Origin: a virus
Reading direction: 5' to 3' (one strand)
Virus record (IMG/VR): IMGVR_UViG_3300001850_000461
Location: 1 to 22,225 of that record
DNA length: 22,225 nt
Program-made: the position numbers and the translations under genes
Part shown: piece after piece, positions 14,942-21,776 of the stretch
Layout: the number at the start of each line of letters is the position of its first letter
How positions within the stretch are numbered: position 1 is the stretch's first letter
Notes under the pieces: generated by a model
What the model was told of the DNA's origin: nothing
What the model saw: only the letters and a program-made list of their open reading frames with translations
Database searches by the model: none

Positions 14942-15301
14942 TCAATTTTTGCGACGAACTTTTATCTCAGAAATGATTACTTTTTGTTTATAAAACAAAA
15001 TTTCAGCTTGCTTTTCAGCTTTAACGCAAGCGTCTTCATATGTTTCTGCCTGCATATCTTTTAAATTCTTGTATTCAATCCCTAAACCACGATTAAAACG
15101 AACAATTGCAGTCCAATCAGACATCCTTGGCTGTTTTAATGTTTTAATTGCAAATTCAATTGCATCCTCGTACTTACTAAATTCAGTTTCATCTAAATGA
15201 AAGTCACTCTCTTGTACTGCTTGTTTTTTCAAAATAAATTTTCCATTACTGGGAAAAATCATGAATCCGCTCATCATTATATTTCGTAATTCTTCACTCA
15301 T
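14942..15301 (-). CDS. Hypothetical protein
   Basis: The protein has 119 residues from ATG 15301 (MSEELRNIMMSGF), which is served by GAGGTG four bases upstream; an in-frame ATG at 15313 gives four more residues. The sequence looks alpha/beta: MIFPSNGKFILKKQAVQE, YEDAIEFAIKTLKQPRMSDW, TAIVRFNRGLGIEYKN, and a Lys-rich C-terminus KVIISEIKVRRKN. No motif is recognised. It follows the gene at 15317 closely and probably shares its transcript. Confidence 0.8.
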   Translation of the reverse strand: MSEELRNIMMSGFMIFPSNGKFILKKQAVQESDFHLDETEFSKYEDAIEFAIKTLKQPRMSDWTAIVRFNRGLGIEYKNLKDMQAETYEDACVKAEKQAEILFYKQKVIISEIKVRRKN

Positions 15302-15316
15302 ATAACACCTCATCCA

Positions 15317-15838
15317 TTAAGTTAAGCCCCATTTTGTTCGGAATTCATCTAGCAATTCTTGCCTTTTCTTGTTCGCAGCTTCAATTAGTTTCTTTCTTTC
15401 TTTGGGTTTTTGTATTTTCTCCAATTTCTTGGCATCTTCATATATTCTTTCCAATTCATTTTCCCAATTTTCATGTGGCACATATGCCTCAAGCTCTCCA
15501 CCAACTTCTTTATAAACTTTGTAACCTTGATATTCTACTGTTATTTCACGATGGTGGAAATAAACATAAATTGACAAATTAACGCCACGACTCAGACCAT
15601 CAAAATGAACTCCAATTTCATAACTTTGATCGTCTTCTTCAATAGTTGGCATCGAATCTTCTTCTTCAATCGCAAAAGGATCATCCAGAAATGTCTGCTC
15701 AAAAGAACGACTTCCCTGATGAATTATAGGATTGCCCAATTTTTTAGCAATTAAAGAGAATTTACCCTCCATTCCCATATAGCCCTTACGCATGGCTTCT
15801 ATGGTTCTTGCCTCACGGATCATCTGCTCACGATTCAT
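15317..15838 (-). CDS. Hypothetical protein, first cistron of a minus operon
   Basis: The protein has 173 residues. ATG at 15838 has AGAGGGTCTAAAC upstream. The N-terminal part is charged (MNREQMIREARTIEAMRKGY). An acidic segment follows near residues 52-72 (DDPFAIEEEDSMPTIEEDD), then a strand-rich domain (GVNLSIYVYFHHREITVEYQ, YKVYKEVGGELEAYV). A basic helical tail contains Lys-rich heptads. No catalytic motif is visible and I do not recognise the family. It is divergent from the metallopeptidase gene at 15897, sharing the spacer with the ACTATATATT motif. Confidence 0.8.
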   Translation of the reverse strand: MNREQMIREARTIEAMRKGYMGMEGKFSLIAKKLGNPIIHQGSRSFEQTFLDDPFAIEEEDSMPTIEEDDQSYEIGVHFDGLSRGVNLSIYVYFHHREITVEYQGYKVYKEVGGELEAYVPHENWENELERIYEDAKKLEKIQKPKERKKLIEAANKKRQELLDEFRTKWGLT

Positions 15839-15855
15839 GTTTAGACCCTCTGACC

Positions 15856-15865
15856 ACTATATATT
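15856..15865. promoter_or_regulatory. ACTATATATT motif upstream of the HExxH metallopeptidase
   Basis: This is an exact copy of the motif at 18442 (both in the wider context CCACTATATATT) and the reverse complement of those at 11129 and 20103. It lies in a divergent spacer, 31 bases from the ATG at 15897 and 17 from that at 15838. Confidence 0.55.
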
Positions 15866-15896
15866 AATGTCGCAACCAACTAACTAGGAGGATTAA

Positions 15897-17612
15897 ATGC
15901 TCAATGGAATTATGAATTGGTTTAGACGAAACATACCTTTTGTTTTTCCACATGATGAACAGATTGTTGAAAAACAAGGATTACCAGCAGCTAAATCCAA
16001 CCTAAATAAAACATATCTTGTAGATGCCACTATGCCAACTTTTGTTGTTGAAGCACCAATTCCAACAACAACAGCACTCCCAATGACAGCAACAGGCGAA
16101 ATGGGAGGCGGATACGCATTAGGATCAAGTCAACAACAAGCAGCAGGACTAAAACAAATTGTAAATGCTGCACTTCTTTACATGTCTGGAAAAACACCCA
16201 AAAAAATTACTAAATGGGCAGCAACAAGTAATTTACTTCTCCAAGCTAGAGCAGGCCGTGATATCAATGCCTATTATGACAGAACAGGCTTAAAATTCTT
16301 TTACTTTCCTGATGGATATCGCAAAAAAACTGTTTACGCCTGTGATTCAAGAGTTGTTGTATCACATGAATTTGGACACGCATTCCTTGATATTCTCAGA
16401 CCAGACCTGTGGAATGTTATGTCCGATGAATGTTGGGCGTATCATGAAGCTTTCGCAGACATTATTGCACTTTTAAATAACTTGCAATATGAATCAATCA
16501 TAGACGCCGCAATAAAAGAAACTTCTGACTTAAACAAATCCAACATATTGACCAGATTTGCTGTTGATATGGGTATTGGACTTTATAACTTAACAGGTGG
16601 AAAAGACGGAGAATTAAGCAATTGCCTTCGTGATTTAACCATAAGATTTGACTATGCGAATCCATCATCTTTACCAAAAGATGGCAGAGATGATCAACTT
16701 ATCAATGAATCTCACAGCTTTAGCCGTGTTTTTTCAGGAATGTTTTATAACATCCTTATTCAAGTTGCCAACTATTACATCACAAATGAAAAACTAGCCC
16801 CAAAAGCAGCATTGATTAAGTCAAGAGATACAATGGCAAGCTATATAATCAATGCATCTATGACTGCTCCTGTAAACCCAAGATTCTACAAAGCAGTATG
16901 TCAGGAAATGCTCACATTTGACAAAAAGAATGGTGGTAAATTCCAAACACTCCTTTTCAATACTTTCGTTTCATGGAAAATTCTTGATCCAGCAATCAAA
17001 ATACTAAGCAATATCACATATGCTGATGTCATCAAAAATGTTAAATCTGAATTTGATTATGAGGATCATGGAACCATTAAAGTTCTTCGTTTAGGATCAA
17101 AGAAAACGATTAAACTTTCAGATTCACACGGCGTTCTTGCCATGAGTTACAATCCACTTATGGAAGCAGAAATAGAAGTTGCATACCAATCTGCTTATTA
17201 TTTTGATGAAAACCTAATTCTTCAAGATGTCAATGAGACTTCTGATACTGAAATCATTGAATCAGCCATGAACTGTATCAATCTCATTCAAGCTAAAAAT
17301 CTACTGGGGAATACAGACCGCTCACAATTTGAATTAGTTGAAGGAAAACTTCTTCGTACTAAAATCGCAGCTTGCGGATGCAATAAACCAAATTATTGCA
17401 TCCCCGGCTCACCTGAATATCAAAAGCCGTGGAAGCCAAAAAATAATGCAGGATGCGTTAAATGTCGCAACAAAAATTGCGAACCAAGACCATGCAACTG
17501 CGAAACTCCAACACCACCAACTCCACCAAAATTAGGCTGCTACACAGCAGTTAAATCTTGCAATTACTCTGCAATTACAGTTGGAAGCAGAATATCAAGG
17601 AAGGTCTGTTAA
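15897..17612 (+). CDS. HExxH gluzincin metallopeptidase (M4-like) with Cys-rich tail
   Basis: The protein has 571 residues. ATG at 15897 follows a perfect AGGAGG with spacing five. The zinc motif is H157-E-F-G-H161 in VVVSHEFGHAFLD. The third ligand is E184 in YHEAFADIIALL, as in thermolysin-type (M4) and M36 peptidases. H273 in NESHSFSRVFSGMFYN may be the M4 transition-state histidine. The central ~200 residues look helical. The last ~80 residues contain 11 cysteines with a Pro-rich linker (CETPTPPTPPKLGCY), a disulfide- or metal-rich tail. No clear signal peptide is seen, unlike the other four peptidases, so export may need lysis or the protein may be in the virion. Its end overlaps the opposing lipoprotein gene by 18 bases. 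Confidence 0.85.
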   Translation: MLNGIMNWFRRNIPFVFPHDEQIVEKQGLPAAKSNLNKTYLVDATMPTFVVEAPIPTTTALPMTATGEMGGGYALGSSQQQAAGLKQIVNAALLYMSGKTPKKITKWAATSNLLLQARAGRDINAYYDRTGLKFFYFPDGYRKKTVYACDSRVVVSHEFGHAFLDILRPDLWNVMSDECWAYHEAFADIIALLNNLQYESIIDAAIKETSDLNKSNILTRFAVDMGIGLYNLTGGKDGELSNCLRDLTIRFDYANPSSLPKDGRDDQLINESHSFSRVFSGMFYNILIQVANYYITNEKLAPKAALIKSRDTMASYIINASMTAPVNPRFYKAVCQEMLTFDKKNGGKFQTLLFNTFVSWKILDPAIKILSNITYADVIKNVKSEFDYEDHGTIKVLRLGSKKTIKLSDSHGVLAMSYNPLMEAEIEVAYQSAYYFDENLILQDVNETSDTEIIESAMNCINLIQAKNLLGNTDRSQFELVEGKLLRTKIAACGCNKPNYCIPGSPEYQKPWKPKNNAGCVKCRNKNCEPRPCNCETPTPPTPPKLGCYTAVKSCNYSAITVGSRISRKVC

Positions 17613-18026
17613 TTTAACAGGCAATTTAACTGGTTTGCCTTTATCATCAAAATAAATTGTGTTGGTATTCGCATCAATATGACTGTAGATTAGCTCTGCA
17701 TAAGGCTTATCTCCCATCAAATTGATGCGAATACTAACCTCTGTTATCTTTGGCCTTACAGTTCTGATCCTAATTTTAAATTTGTCCTTGTCACCAGAAA
17801 CTAAATAAAACCCATCTTTTGTCTCTTCATCATTTATAATCTTGTGCCCCAAATCATCCAAAGCATGTTTTGTAGCACGATAAATTATTTTTGATTCATC
17901 ATTATAATATTTTTTTGCCTCACCTTGCTTCCACATTATAACACCAGTCACTATTGGACTTACTACAAATGGCGCAACTGTGCAACCAAAAATAAAAAAA
18001 CATAAAAATAATACTATTTTTTTCAC
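17595..18026 (-). CDS. Lipoprotein, DUF3568-like
   Basis: The protein has 143 residues. The GTG start at 18026 is supported by a perfect AGGAGG five bases upstream. Residues 1-15 are a lipoprotein signal (MKKIVLFLCFFIFGC) with lipid attachment expected at C15. The mature part begins with a hydrophobic Ala/Val/Gly stretch. It continues with YRATKHALDDLGHKIIND and a strand-rich segment (FKIRIRTVRPKITEVSIRIN, LMGDKPYAELIYSHI). This order resembles DUF3568 envelope lipoproteins of Gram-negative bacteria, from memory. A phage-borne lipoprotein often alters the host surface, for instance blocking superinfection. That role is inference here. Confidence 0.85.
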   Translation of the reverse strand: MKKIVLFLCFFIFGCTVAPFVVSPIVTGVIMWKQGEAKKYYNDESKIIYRATKHALDDLGHKIINDEETKDGFYLVSGDKDKFKIRIRTVRPKITEVSIRINLMGDKPYAELIYSHIDANTNTIYFDDKGKPVKLPVKLTDLP

Positions 18027-18079
18027 TCTTGCCTCCTATGATAGTTATTGACTGGCATTGCATTTAAAGGAGATTAGCC

Positions 18080-18376
18080 ATGATAGAATATTTGGACGAA
18101 ATCTTTGCAAATCTTTATTCAAACGACATCTTTGTAGGAAAAAATTACGACGATGATGAAGACGATGATGACGATGATGATATTTGGGGCGATGACGAAG
18201 ATGAAGATGAGGATGAAGACGAAGACGAAGATGACGATTGGGAAGAAGATGAATGGGACGATGATGAAGATGATGAGTCATGGGACGATGACGATGATGA
18301 TGACGATGATGACGATTGGGAAGAAGACGAATGGGATGATGATGAAGAAGACGAAGACGAAGAAGATAACTACTAA
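18080..18376 (+). CDS. Hyperacidic Asp/Glu-Trp low-complexity protein
   Basis: The protein has 98 residues. ATG at 18080 follows AAAGGAGATTAGCC, a strong site. A normal N-terminus (MIEYLDEIFANLYSNDIFVG) precedes about 75 residues that are nearly all Asp and Glu, broken by single Trp residues. The block DDDWEEDEWDDDE occurs twice. The net charge is extreme and the protein is presumably unfolded. It could bind calcium or other cations, act as a DNA mimic, or be a charge-balancing internal virion protein; none is shown. A perfect palindromic terminator follows. Codons alternate GAT/GAC and GAA/GAG, so the tract is not a simple single-codon expansion. Confidence 0.82.
   Translation: MIEYLDEIFANLYSNDIFVGKNYDDDEDDDDDDDIWGDDEDEDEDEDEDEDDDWEEDEWDDDEDDESWDDDDDDDDDDDWEEDEWDDDEEDEDEEDNY
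18148..18369 (+). repeat. GAY/GAR triplet low-complexity tract
   Basis: This tract is almost entirely GAT, GAC, GAA and GAG codons. Two longer near-identical blocks start at 18233 and 18311, 78 bases apart, each encoding the DDWEEDEWDDDE unit, which suggests internal duplication by slippage or recombination. Confidence 0.75.
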
Positions 18377-18398
18377 GTGAAAAAAATAAAAAAGCACA

Positions 18399-18434
18399 AA
18401 AATGAGCCTAGGAATTCCTAGGCTCATTTTATTT
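18399..18434. terminator. Perfect 32-base palindrome, bidirectional terminator
   Basis: AAAATGAGCCTAGG and its exact complement flank a 4-base AATT centre (18399-18430), giving a 14-bp stem. TTTTATTTT follows on the plus strand, and T-rich sequence also follows when read in reverse. It separates the acidic protein gene from the cysteine peptidase gene. Confidence 0.88.
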
Positions 18435-18441
18435 TATAACC

Positions 18442-18451
18442 ACTATATATT
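18442..18451 (+). promoter_or_regulatory. ACTATATATT motif upstream of the cysteine peptidase
   Basis: This is an exact motif copy placed between the palindromic terminator and the ATG at 18472 (20 bases). Because the flanking genes are both plus-strand, this copy can only serve the peptidase, which fixes the functional direction. Confidence 0.6.
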
Positions 18452-18471
18452 TTCATACTAAAAGAGGTTTT

Positions 18472-19200
18472 ATGGCAAGACTTTTATTCATTTTCCTATT
18501 TTTTGCCATTAATTTACAGGCATTTTCACAACCATTTCCAGATAGAACATTCCCAGAAAGACCAAGCATAAAACAATTCCCCAGCGTTTATCTGGCTGTT
18601 GATACAAACCCAATAGTTGCCTATGACGGCGCTATTGATGAAGACCTCTCAGACCTTATGGTCCCAATTCCCATGAGAGATCGTGTTTTCAACAGAACAG
18701 GAATTCAATGCGTTTGGGCATCAACAGAAGCCCTTGGAAGATATGCAGAAGAACCAAAACTTATCAATCTTACAGATGACCCAGAATGCAAAAGCTATGC
18801 TGGCCCAGCCAGCTATTCTCGCAAAATGAAAGAAAGAGCCGTAAAATACAGAATGACATATGACACCAATGACAGAAGCCTCATCATTAAATCAGTAGTT
18901 CAAGAAAGAAGAGGCTGTATGTTTTGCGTTCCCGGCCACGCCATGGTACTTGTACACTATGATGAAAAAAAAGGCATTGTTAAGTATTTCAACAATTCTG
19001 ACAGATCACTAGCAATCAGAACTTGGACTATGGCCGAATTCAATAAAAGATTTGAAGGTTGGGTTGCTGCAATTTACGCAGACCATGACATCATATCACA
19101 AAAATATGCACCCAAAATTGAACCTTTGCCAATCATCGACAGAAATGGACAACAAGGAATTTACGACAAAGAATACATCCTTCAGCCAGCAAAAAATTAA
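18472..19200 (+). CDS. Secreted papain-like (C-H-N) cysteine peptidase
   Basis: The protein has 242 residues. ATG at 18472 follows AAAAGAGGTTTT. Residues 1-19 form a signal peptide (MARLLFIFLFFAINLQAFS). A Pro-rich region then leads to GIQCVWASTEALGRY with probable nucleophile C80. H156 sits in VPGHAMVLVHYD and N174/N175 in KYFNNSDRS, the Cys-His-Asn order and spacing of papain-fold enzymes (C1, C39 and relatives). Extra cysteines C106, C149 and C152 may form disulfides. The end KEYILQPAKN shares EYIL-x-P with the serine protease at 5531. The enzyme should act outside the cytoplasm. It has its own terminator-flanked promoter region. Confidence 0.82.
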   Translation: MARLLFIFLFFAINLQAFSQPFPDRTFPERPSIKQFPSVYLAVDTNPIVAYDGAIDEDLSDLMVPIPMRDRVFNRTGIQCVWASTEALGRYAEEPKLINLTDDPECKSYAGPASYSRKMKERAVKYRMTYDTNDRSLIIKSVVQERRGCMFCVPGHAMVLVHYDEKKGIVKYFNNSDRSLAIRTWTMAEFNKRFEGWVAAIYADHDIISQKYAPKIEPLPIIDRNGQQGIYDKEYILQPAKN

Positions 19201-19874
19201 TCTAATTTTGAAGTTTTTTGCATAAGAGTCATACCATTTCGCATCACTTTATCAGAATGAAAATGCATAACGCTGAATTCACCATATTCATCCATGAACC
19301 AATTTACAGTTTTTTGCTCTGATTTGATAACTGCAACTTTTCCAGACTTGCGTATGTTATCACCCAACTTTTCATTCTTTTTTCTATATGATTCAGGCGA
19401 TTTTTCAAAACCCTCTTTTGTGTAATAACCAGTATCGTGAATTATAACTATGCCATTTTTAGATAATAAAGGAATAACTTTTTGCAAACACTTCTTATTT
19501 AATTCAAAAATATGCGAACAATCCAAAAAAAACAAATCTATAAACCTTCCTTGTATCATCTCTGAATTGAAATTAACACAATCATCTTTTATAAAAAAAC
19601 AATTTTTTAGATTTTTACAAAGTTTGCTGGCACTATCTACACAAAATTGCTCTTTGTCTAAACCAAAATAAAAACAATCTTCATCTTTTGCTAAACAAAA
19701 ATTATATGCAGACAAACCTGTTTGTAATCCAAATTCAACTATAGTAGAAGGACGAATTACTCTCACCATACCAAATAAAAAAACCGCCTCATCTCTTTGT
19801 ATAGGCCCGTGTTTATAACTTTCAAACAAATCCAAATGATTTTTTTCTAAACCCAACTGAGGATGAAAAATCAT
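19197..19874 (-). CDS. SAM-dependent methyltransferase, class I (TylF/CmcI-like)
   Basis: The protein has 225 residues. ATG at 19874 overlaps the TAA of the upstream small gene (TAATG), so the two are coupled. The Rossmann motifs are IVEFGLQTGLSAYNF (motif I), an acidic YFGLDKEQFC second strand, FIDLFFLDCSHIFELNKK (motif with D-x-S-H), and VIPLLSKNGIVIIHDTGYY. The D-x-S-H and closing IHDT are typical of Methyltransf_24-type O-methyltransferases acting on sugars or small molecules. The substrate is unknown. With the nearby sulfotransferase-like gene it may modify a surface glycan, which is inference. Its stop shares a TTAA with that of the cysteine peptidase. Confidence 0.85.
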   Translation of the reverse strand: MIFHPQLGLEKNHLDLFESYKHGPIQRDEAVFLFGMVRVIRPSTIVEFGLQTGLSAYNFCLAKDEDCFYFGLDKEQFCVDSASKLCKNLKNCFFIKDDCVNFNSEMIQGRFIDLFFLDCSHIFELNKKCLQKVIPLLSKNGIVIIHDTGYYTKEGFEKSPESYRKKNEKLGDNIRKSGKVAVIKSEQKTVNWFMDEYGEFSVMHFHSDKVMRNGMTLMQKTSKLD

Positions 19875-20098
19875 TATTTTTTCTTATCCTTGCAATTGCA
19901 ACCTTTTTTCATCATCTTCGCTTTTCTCATCTTGTCCAAAATTGTTGGTGGCTTTTCATCAGAAATATATGTGTTCATGGCAGTTGTCGGTACACTTGCC
20001 CCAAATCCATCAGGCCCCGGAGTCGCAAATGATGGCGCTCCTGTCATTCCTCCGTAATTTTCAGCTTTCTGAAGCCAGCTAGAAAAAGATTGCATCAT
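19874..20098 (-). CDS. Small protein with Cys/Lys-rich tail
   Basis: The protein has 74 residues from ATG 20098 (or 73 from the adjacent ATG 20095). No clear ribosome site precedes it, and the AATATATAGT motif lies only five bases away, so the transcript may be nearly leaderless. It begins MMQSFSSWLQKAENYGG, passes through a Gly/Pro/Ser/Thr-rich middle, and ends MMKKGCNCKDKKK. The final CNC with flanking lysines could bind metal or nucleic acid. Short proteins beginning with an M-x-x-F-x-x-W-L helix occur in T4-like phages near head genes, but I recognise no family. It is coupled to the methyltransferase. Confidence 0.7.
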   Translation of the reverse strand: MMQSFSSWLQKAENYGGMTGAPSFATPGPDGFGASVPTTAMNTYISDEKPPTILDKMRKAKMMKKGCNCKDKKK

Positions 20099-20102
20099 AT
20101 AC

Positions 20103-20112
20103 AATATATAGT
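20103..20112. promoter_or_regulatory. AATATATAGT motif upstream of the M14 peptidase
   Basis: This is an exact motif copy, 30 bases from the ATG at 20143 and in the same orientation and near-same distance as the copy upstream of the M28 gene. It also abuts the start of the divergent small gene at 20098. Confidence 0.55.
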
Positions 20113-20142
20113 TTGCAAGGGTTTTTTATGACAAGGAGTGTT

Positions 20143-21201
20143 ATGAAAAATAAAATGATGAAATTAGGCTTAATTTTAATCCTATCAGCATTAAGCGTAA
20201 TTACATATAACAAAAAAATATCATCAAAAACTCAACCAGAAAATCAAATTGTTCTAAAAAAACCAGAACAAAAAATAAATTTAGAAGAACCAAAAACCTA
20301 TCAGATTACAACCAAAATACCAGAACATCTCAGCTATCCACAAACAGTTGAACAACTACAAAACTGGAAAAAAGAAGCCCCTGATCTAGTAGAAACAGGC
20401 ACATACGGCAAAAGCAAAAAAGGCACAGACCTCTATTTCATAAGAATAAATAAAAAAGATAACAAAAATAAACCAGTTGTTCTCTACACATCCTGCATTC
20501 ACGGCAATGAGCCTCTCGCAGCAGGAATTACTATGGCCTATATCGGCACACTCCTTGACCAATACAACAAAAACAAAGAACTTACTGAAATAGTCAATAC
20601 AAGAGACTTATATTTTGTTCCAGTAGTCTCTCCAGATAGCTATCCAAATACAAGATATGTTGATGGAGTTGATCCCAATCGTGACTTCTCAAGCCCTAAA
20701 TTTCCAAATCACGAAAGCAGCCCAAGCGTAACTGCACTTATTGACCTCTACTGGAAATTAAGACCATCAGCAGTTATTTCAGGACACACCTTCGGAAGAC
20801 TTATGCTCACTCCATACGGAGATAACTATAACAAAACCCCTCACGAAAATGATTATACCAGAATCGTTGGCAAAATGGCTGAAATGTGCGGATACAAAAA
20901 AATGCCATGCGCCGAACTCTACAGCAGACCTATATCAGGAACAGAAGTTGATTGGTTCTACAGAAATGGATCAATGGCTGTTGTTATTGAATTTGGAACA
21001 CATCAAAACAAACCCACATTTTCCGAAATATACAAGGAATTCAAAACAACAAAAGACGCAATCACACTTTTTATCAAAGAAGCACCACTTGTCCCAATTA
21101 CTGTGGCCGACGAAGAGATTGATTTTTCAAAAAATACAGGTATCGCTCGTAGCTATCGGAAATCTGCGAACGGACAGTTGGTCCCAGCAAGTCAGTATTG
21201 A
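20143..21201 (+). CDS. M14-family zinc carboxypeptidase, membrane-anchored or secreted
   Basis: The protein has 352 residues from ATG 20143, which has AAGGAG four bases upstream; ATG 20128 with its own AAGGG is an alternative adding five residues. A hydrophobic signal/anchor spans residues 7-22, then a Lys/Glu/Pro linker to about residue 55. The zinc site has H120 and E123 in SCIHGNEPLAAG and H215 in VISGHTFG. The substrate Arg is R180 in DGVDPNRDF. The catalytic glutamate is E283 in VVIEFGTHQ. It removes C-terminal residues or cuts gamma-D-Glu bonds in peptidoglycan stems, as M14 members do both. The C-terminal 104 bases overlap the opposing sulfotransferase-like gene. Confidence 0.92.
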   Translation: MKNKMMKLGLILILSALSVITYNKKISSKTQPENQIVLKKPEQKINLEEPKTYQITTKIPEHLSYPQTVEQLQNWKKEAPDLVETGTYGKSKKGTDLYFIRINKKDNKNKPVVLYTSCIHGNEPLAAGITMAYIGTLLDQYNKNKELTEIVNTRDLYFVPVVSPDSYPNTRYVDGVDPNRDFSSPKFPNHESSPSVTALIDLYWKLRPSAVISGHTFGRLMLTPYGDNYNKTPHENDYTRIVGKMAEMCGYKKMPCAELYSRPISGTEVDWFYRNGSMAVVIEFGTHQNKPTFSEIYKEFKTTKDAITLFIKEAPLVPITVADEEIDFSKNTGIARSYRKSANGQLVPASQY

Positions 21202-21712
21202 GACCCCTATTGTAAAAACTCATGGCATCGGGGTTGAATTTTATAGGACTTGTTAATTCCAAATATTCCTGAATCAATTCAATCCCCTTGCCCTGACACA
21301 AATCATCAAATGTCAAAAAAACCGCTCCCTTCGTAATCCTACTCATCTCACACAAACGCCTTAAACGAAATGAATAATACCTACACGCATTAGAAACCTT
21401 ATACCTATTCGTCTTTACCATCTCAACAACAGAATGCAATGGATTTCTTACAAAATATATAAATTTGCAACTTTTTGATAAATTTTTATAATCCAATTGA
21501 AAGTTATAATTTATCTCATCCATAAAAATCGCAGAAGAACTTTTTCTTAGTTTGTGCCTTGTTTCCATTAAATTAATTAAATTGTAATTTGAATGATAAA
21601 TATTGATATTCTGAGATTTATAGCCTTGTATGCGTGAATTTGTCTCCAATGCATCATATAATGCTTTAGATGCTGATCCTAAATGCGTACACAAAAACAG
21701 AACTTTTTTCAT
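21098..21712 (-). CDS. Sulfotransferase-like P-loop protein
   Basis: The protein has 204 residues. ATG at 21712 has TAGGTTAATC upstream. The N-terminal VLFLCTHLGSASKALYDAL occupies the place of the PAPS 5'-phosphosulfate loop. FIYFVRNPLHSVVEMVKTNR is the classic 3'-phosphate segment (V-R-N-P-x-x-S). The central S-S-A-I-F-M-D-E strand and the C-terminal Y-L-x-L region also fit small sulfotransferases. The substrate is unknown; glycans are the usual acceptor in phage and bacterial members. The N-terminal loop is degenerate (G-S-A-S-K in place of a strict K/R-x-G-T), so activity is uncertain. The overlap of 104 bases with the M14 gene is the longest in the window. Confidence 0.75.
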   Translation of the reverse strand: MKKVLFLCTHLGSASKALYDALETNSRIQGYKSQNINIYHSNYNLINLMETRHKLRKSSSAIFMDEINYNFQLDYKNLSKSCKFIYFVRNPLHSVVEMVKTNRYKVSNACRYYSFRLRRLCEMSRITKGAVFLTFDDLCQGKGIELIQEYLELTSPIKFNPDAMSFYNRGLNTDLLGPTVRSQISDSYERYLYFLKNQSLRRPQ

Positions 21713-21776
21713 GATTAACCTAAAGAAAATTCTCCCGCAAATCTAACTATTCATATTAGAGTTAAGGGTACTTAGT

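Noticed and set aside
14447-15064. Several plus-strand frames
   Set aside because: All are antisense to the well-supported minus genes at 14339 and 14942 and lack sensible starts.
17338-17535. Plus-strand 65-residue frame
   Set aside because: It lies out of frame inside the Cys-rich tail of the metallopeptidase.
17619-17640. Hairpin AGGCAA/TTGCCT after the metallopeptidase gene
   Set aside because: It has only six base pairs with a 10-base loop and no T-run; too weak for a terminator.
18045-18281. Minus-strand frame encoding a His/Arg/Leu-rich protein
   Set aside because: It is the antisense reading of the GAY/GAR tract of the acidic gene; the His run is an artefact of GAT/GAC codons and there is no ribosome site.
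21190-21240. GACCCC...GGGGTT hairpin after the M14 gene as a terminator
   Set aside because: The stem is short and the loop is over 20 bases; not convincing.
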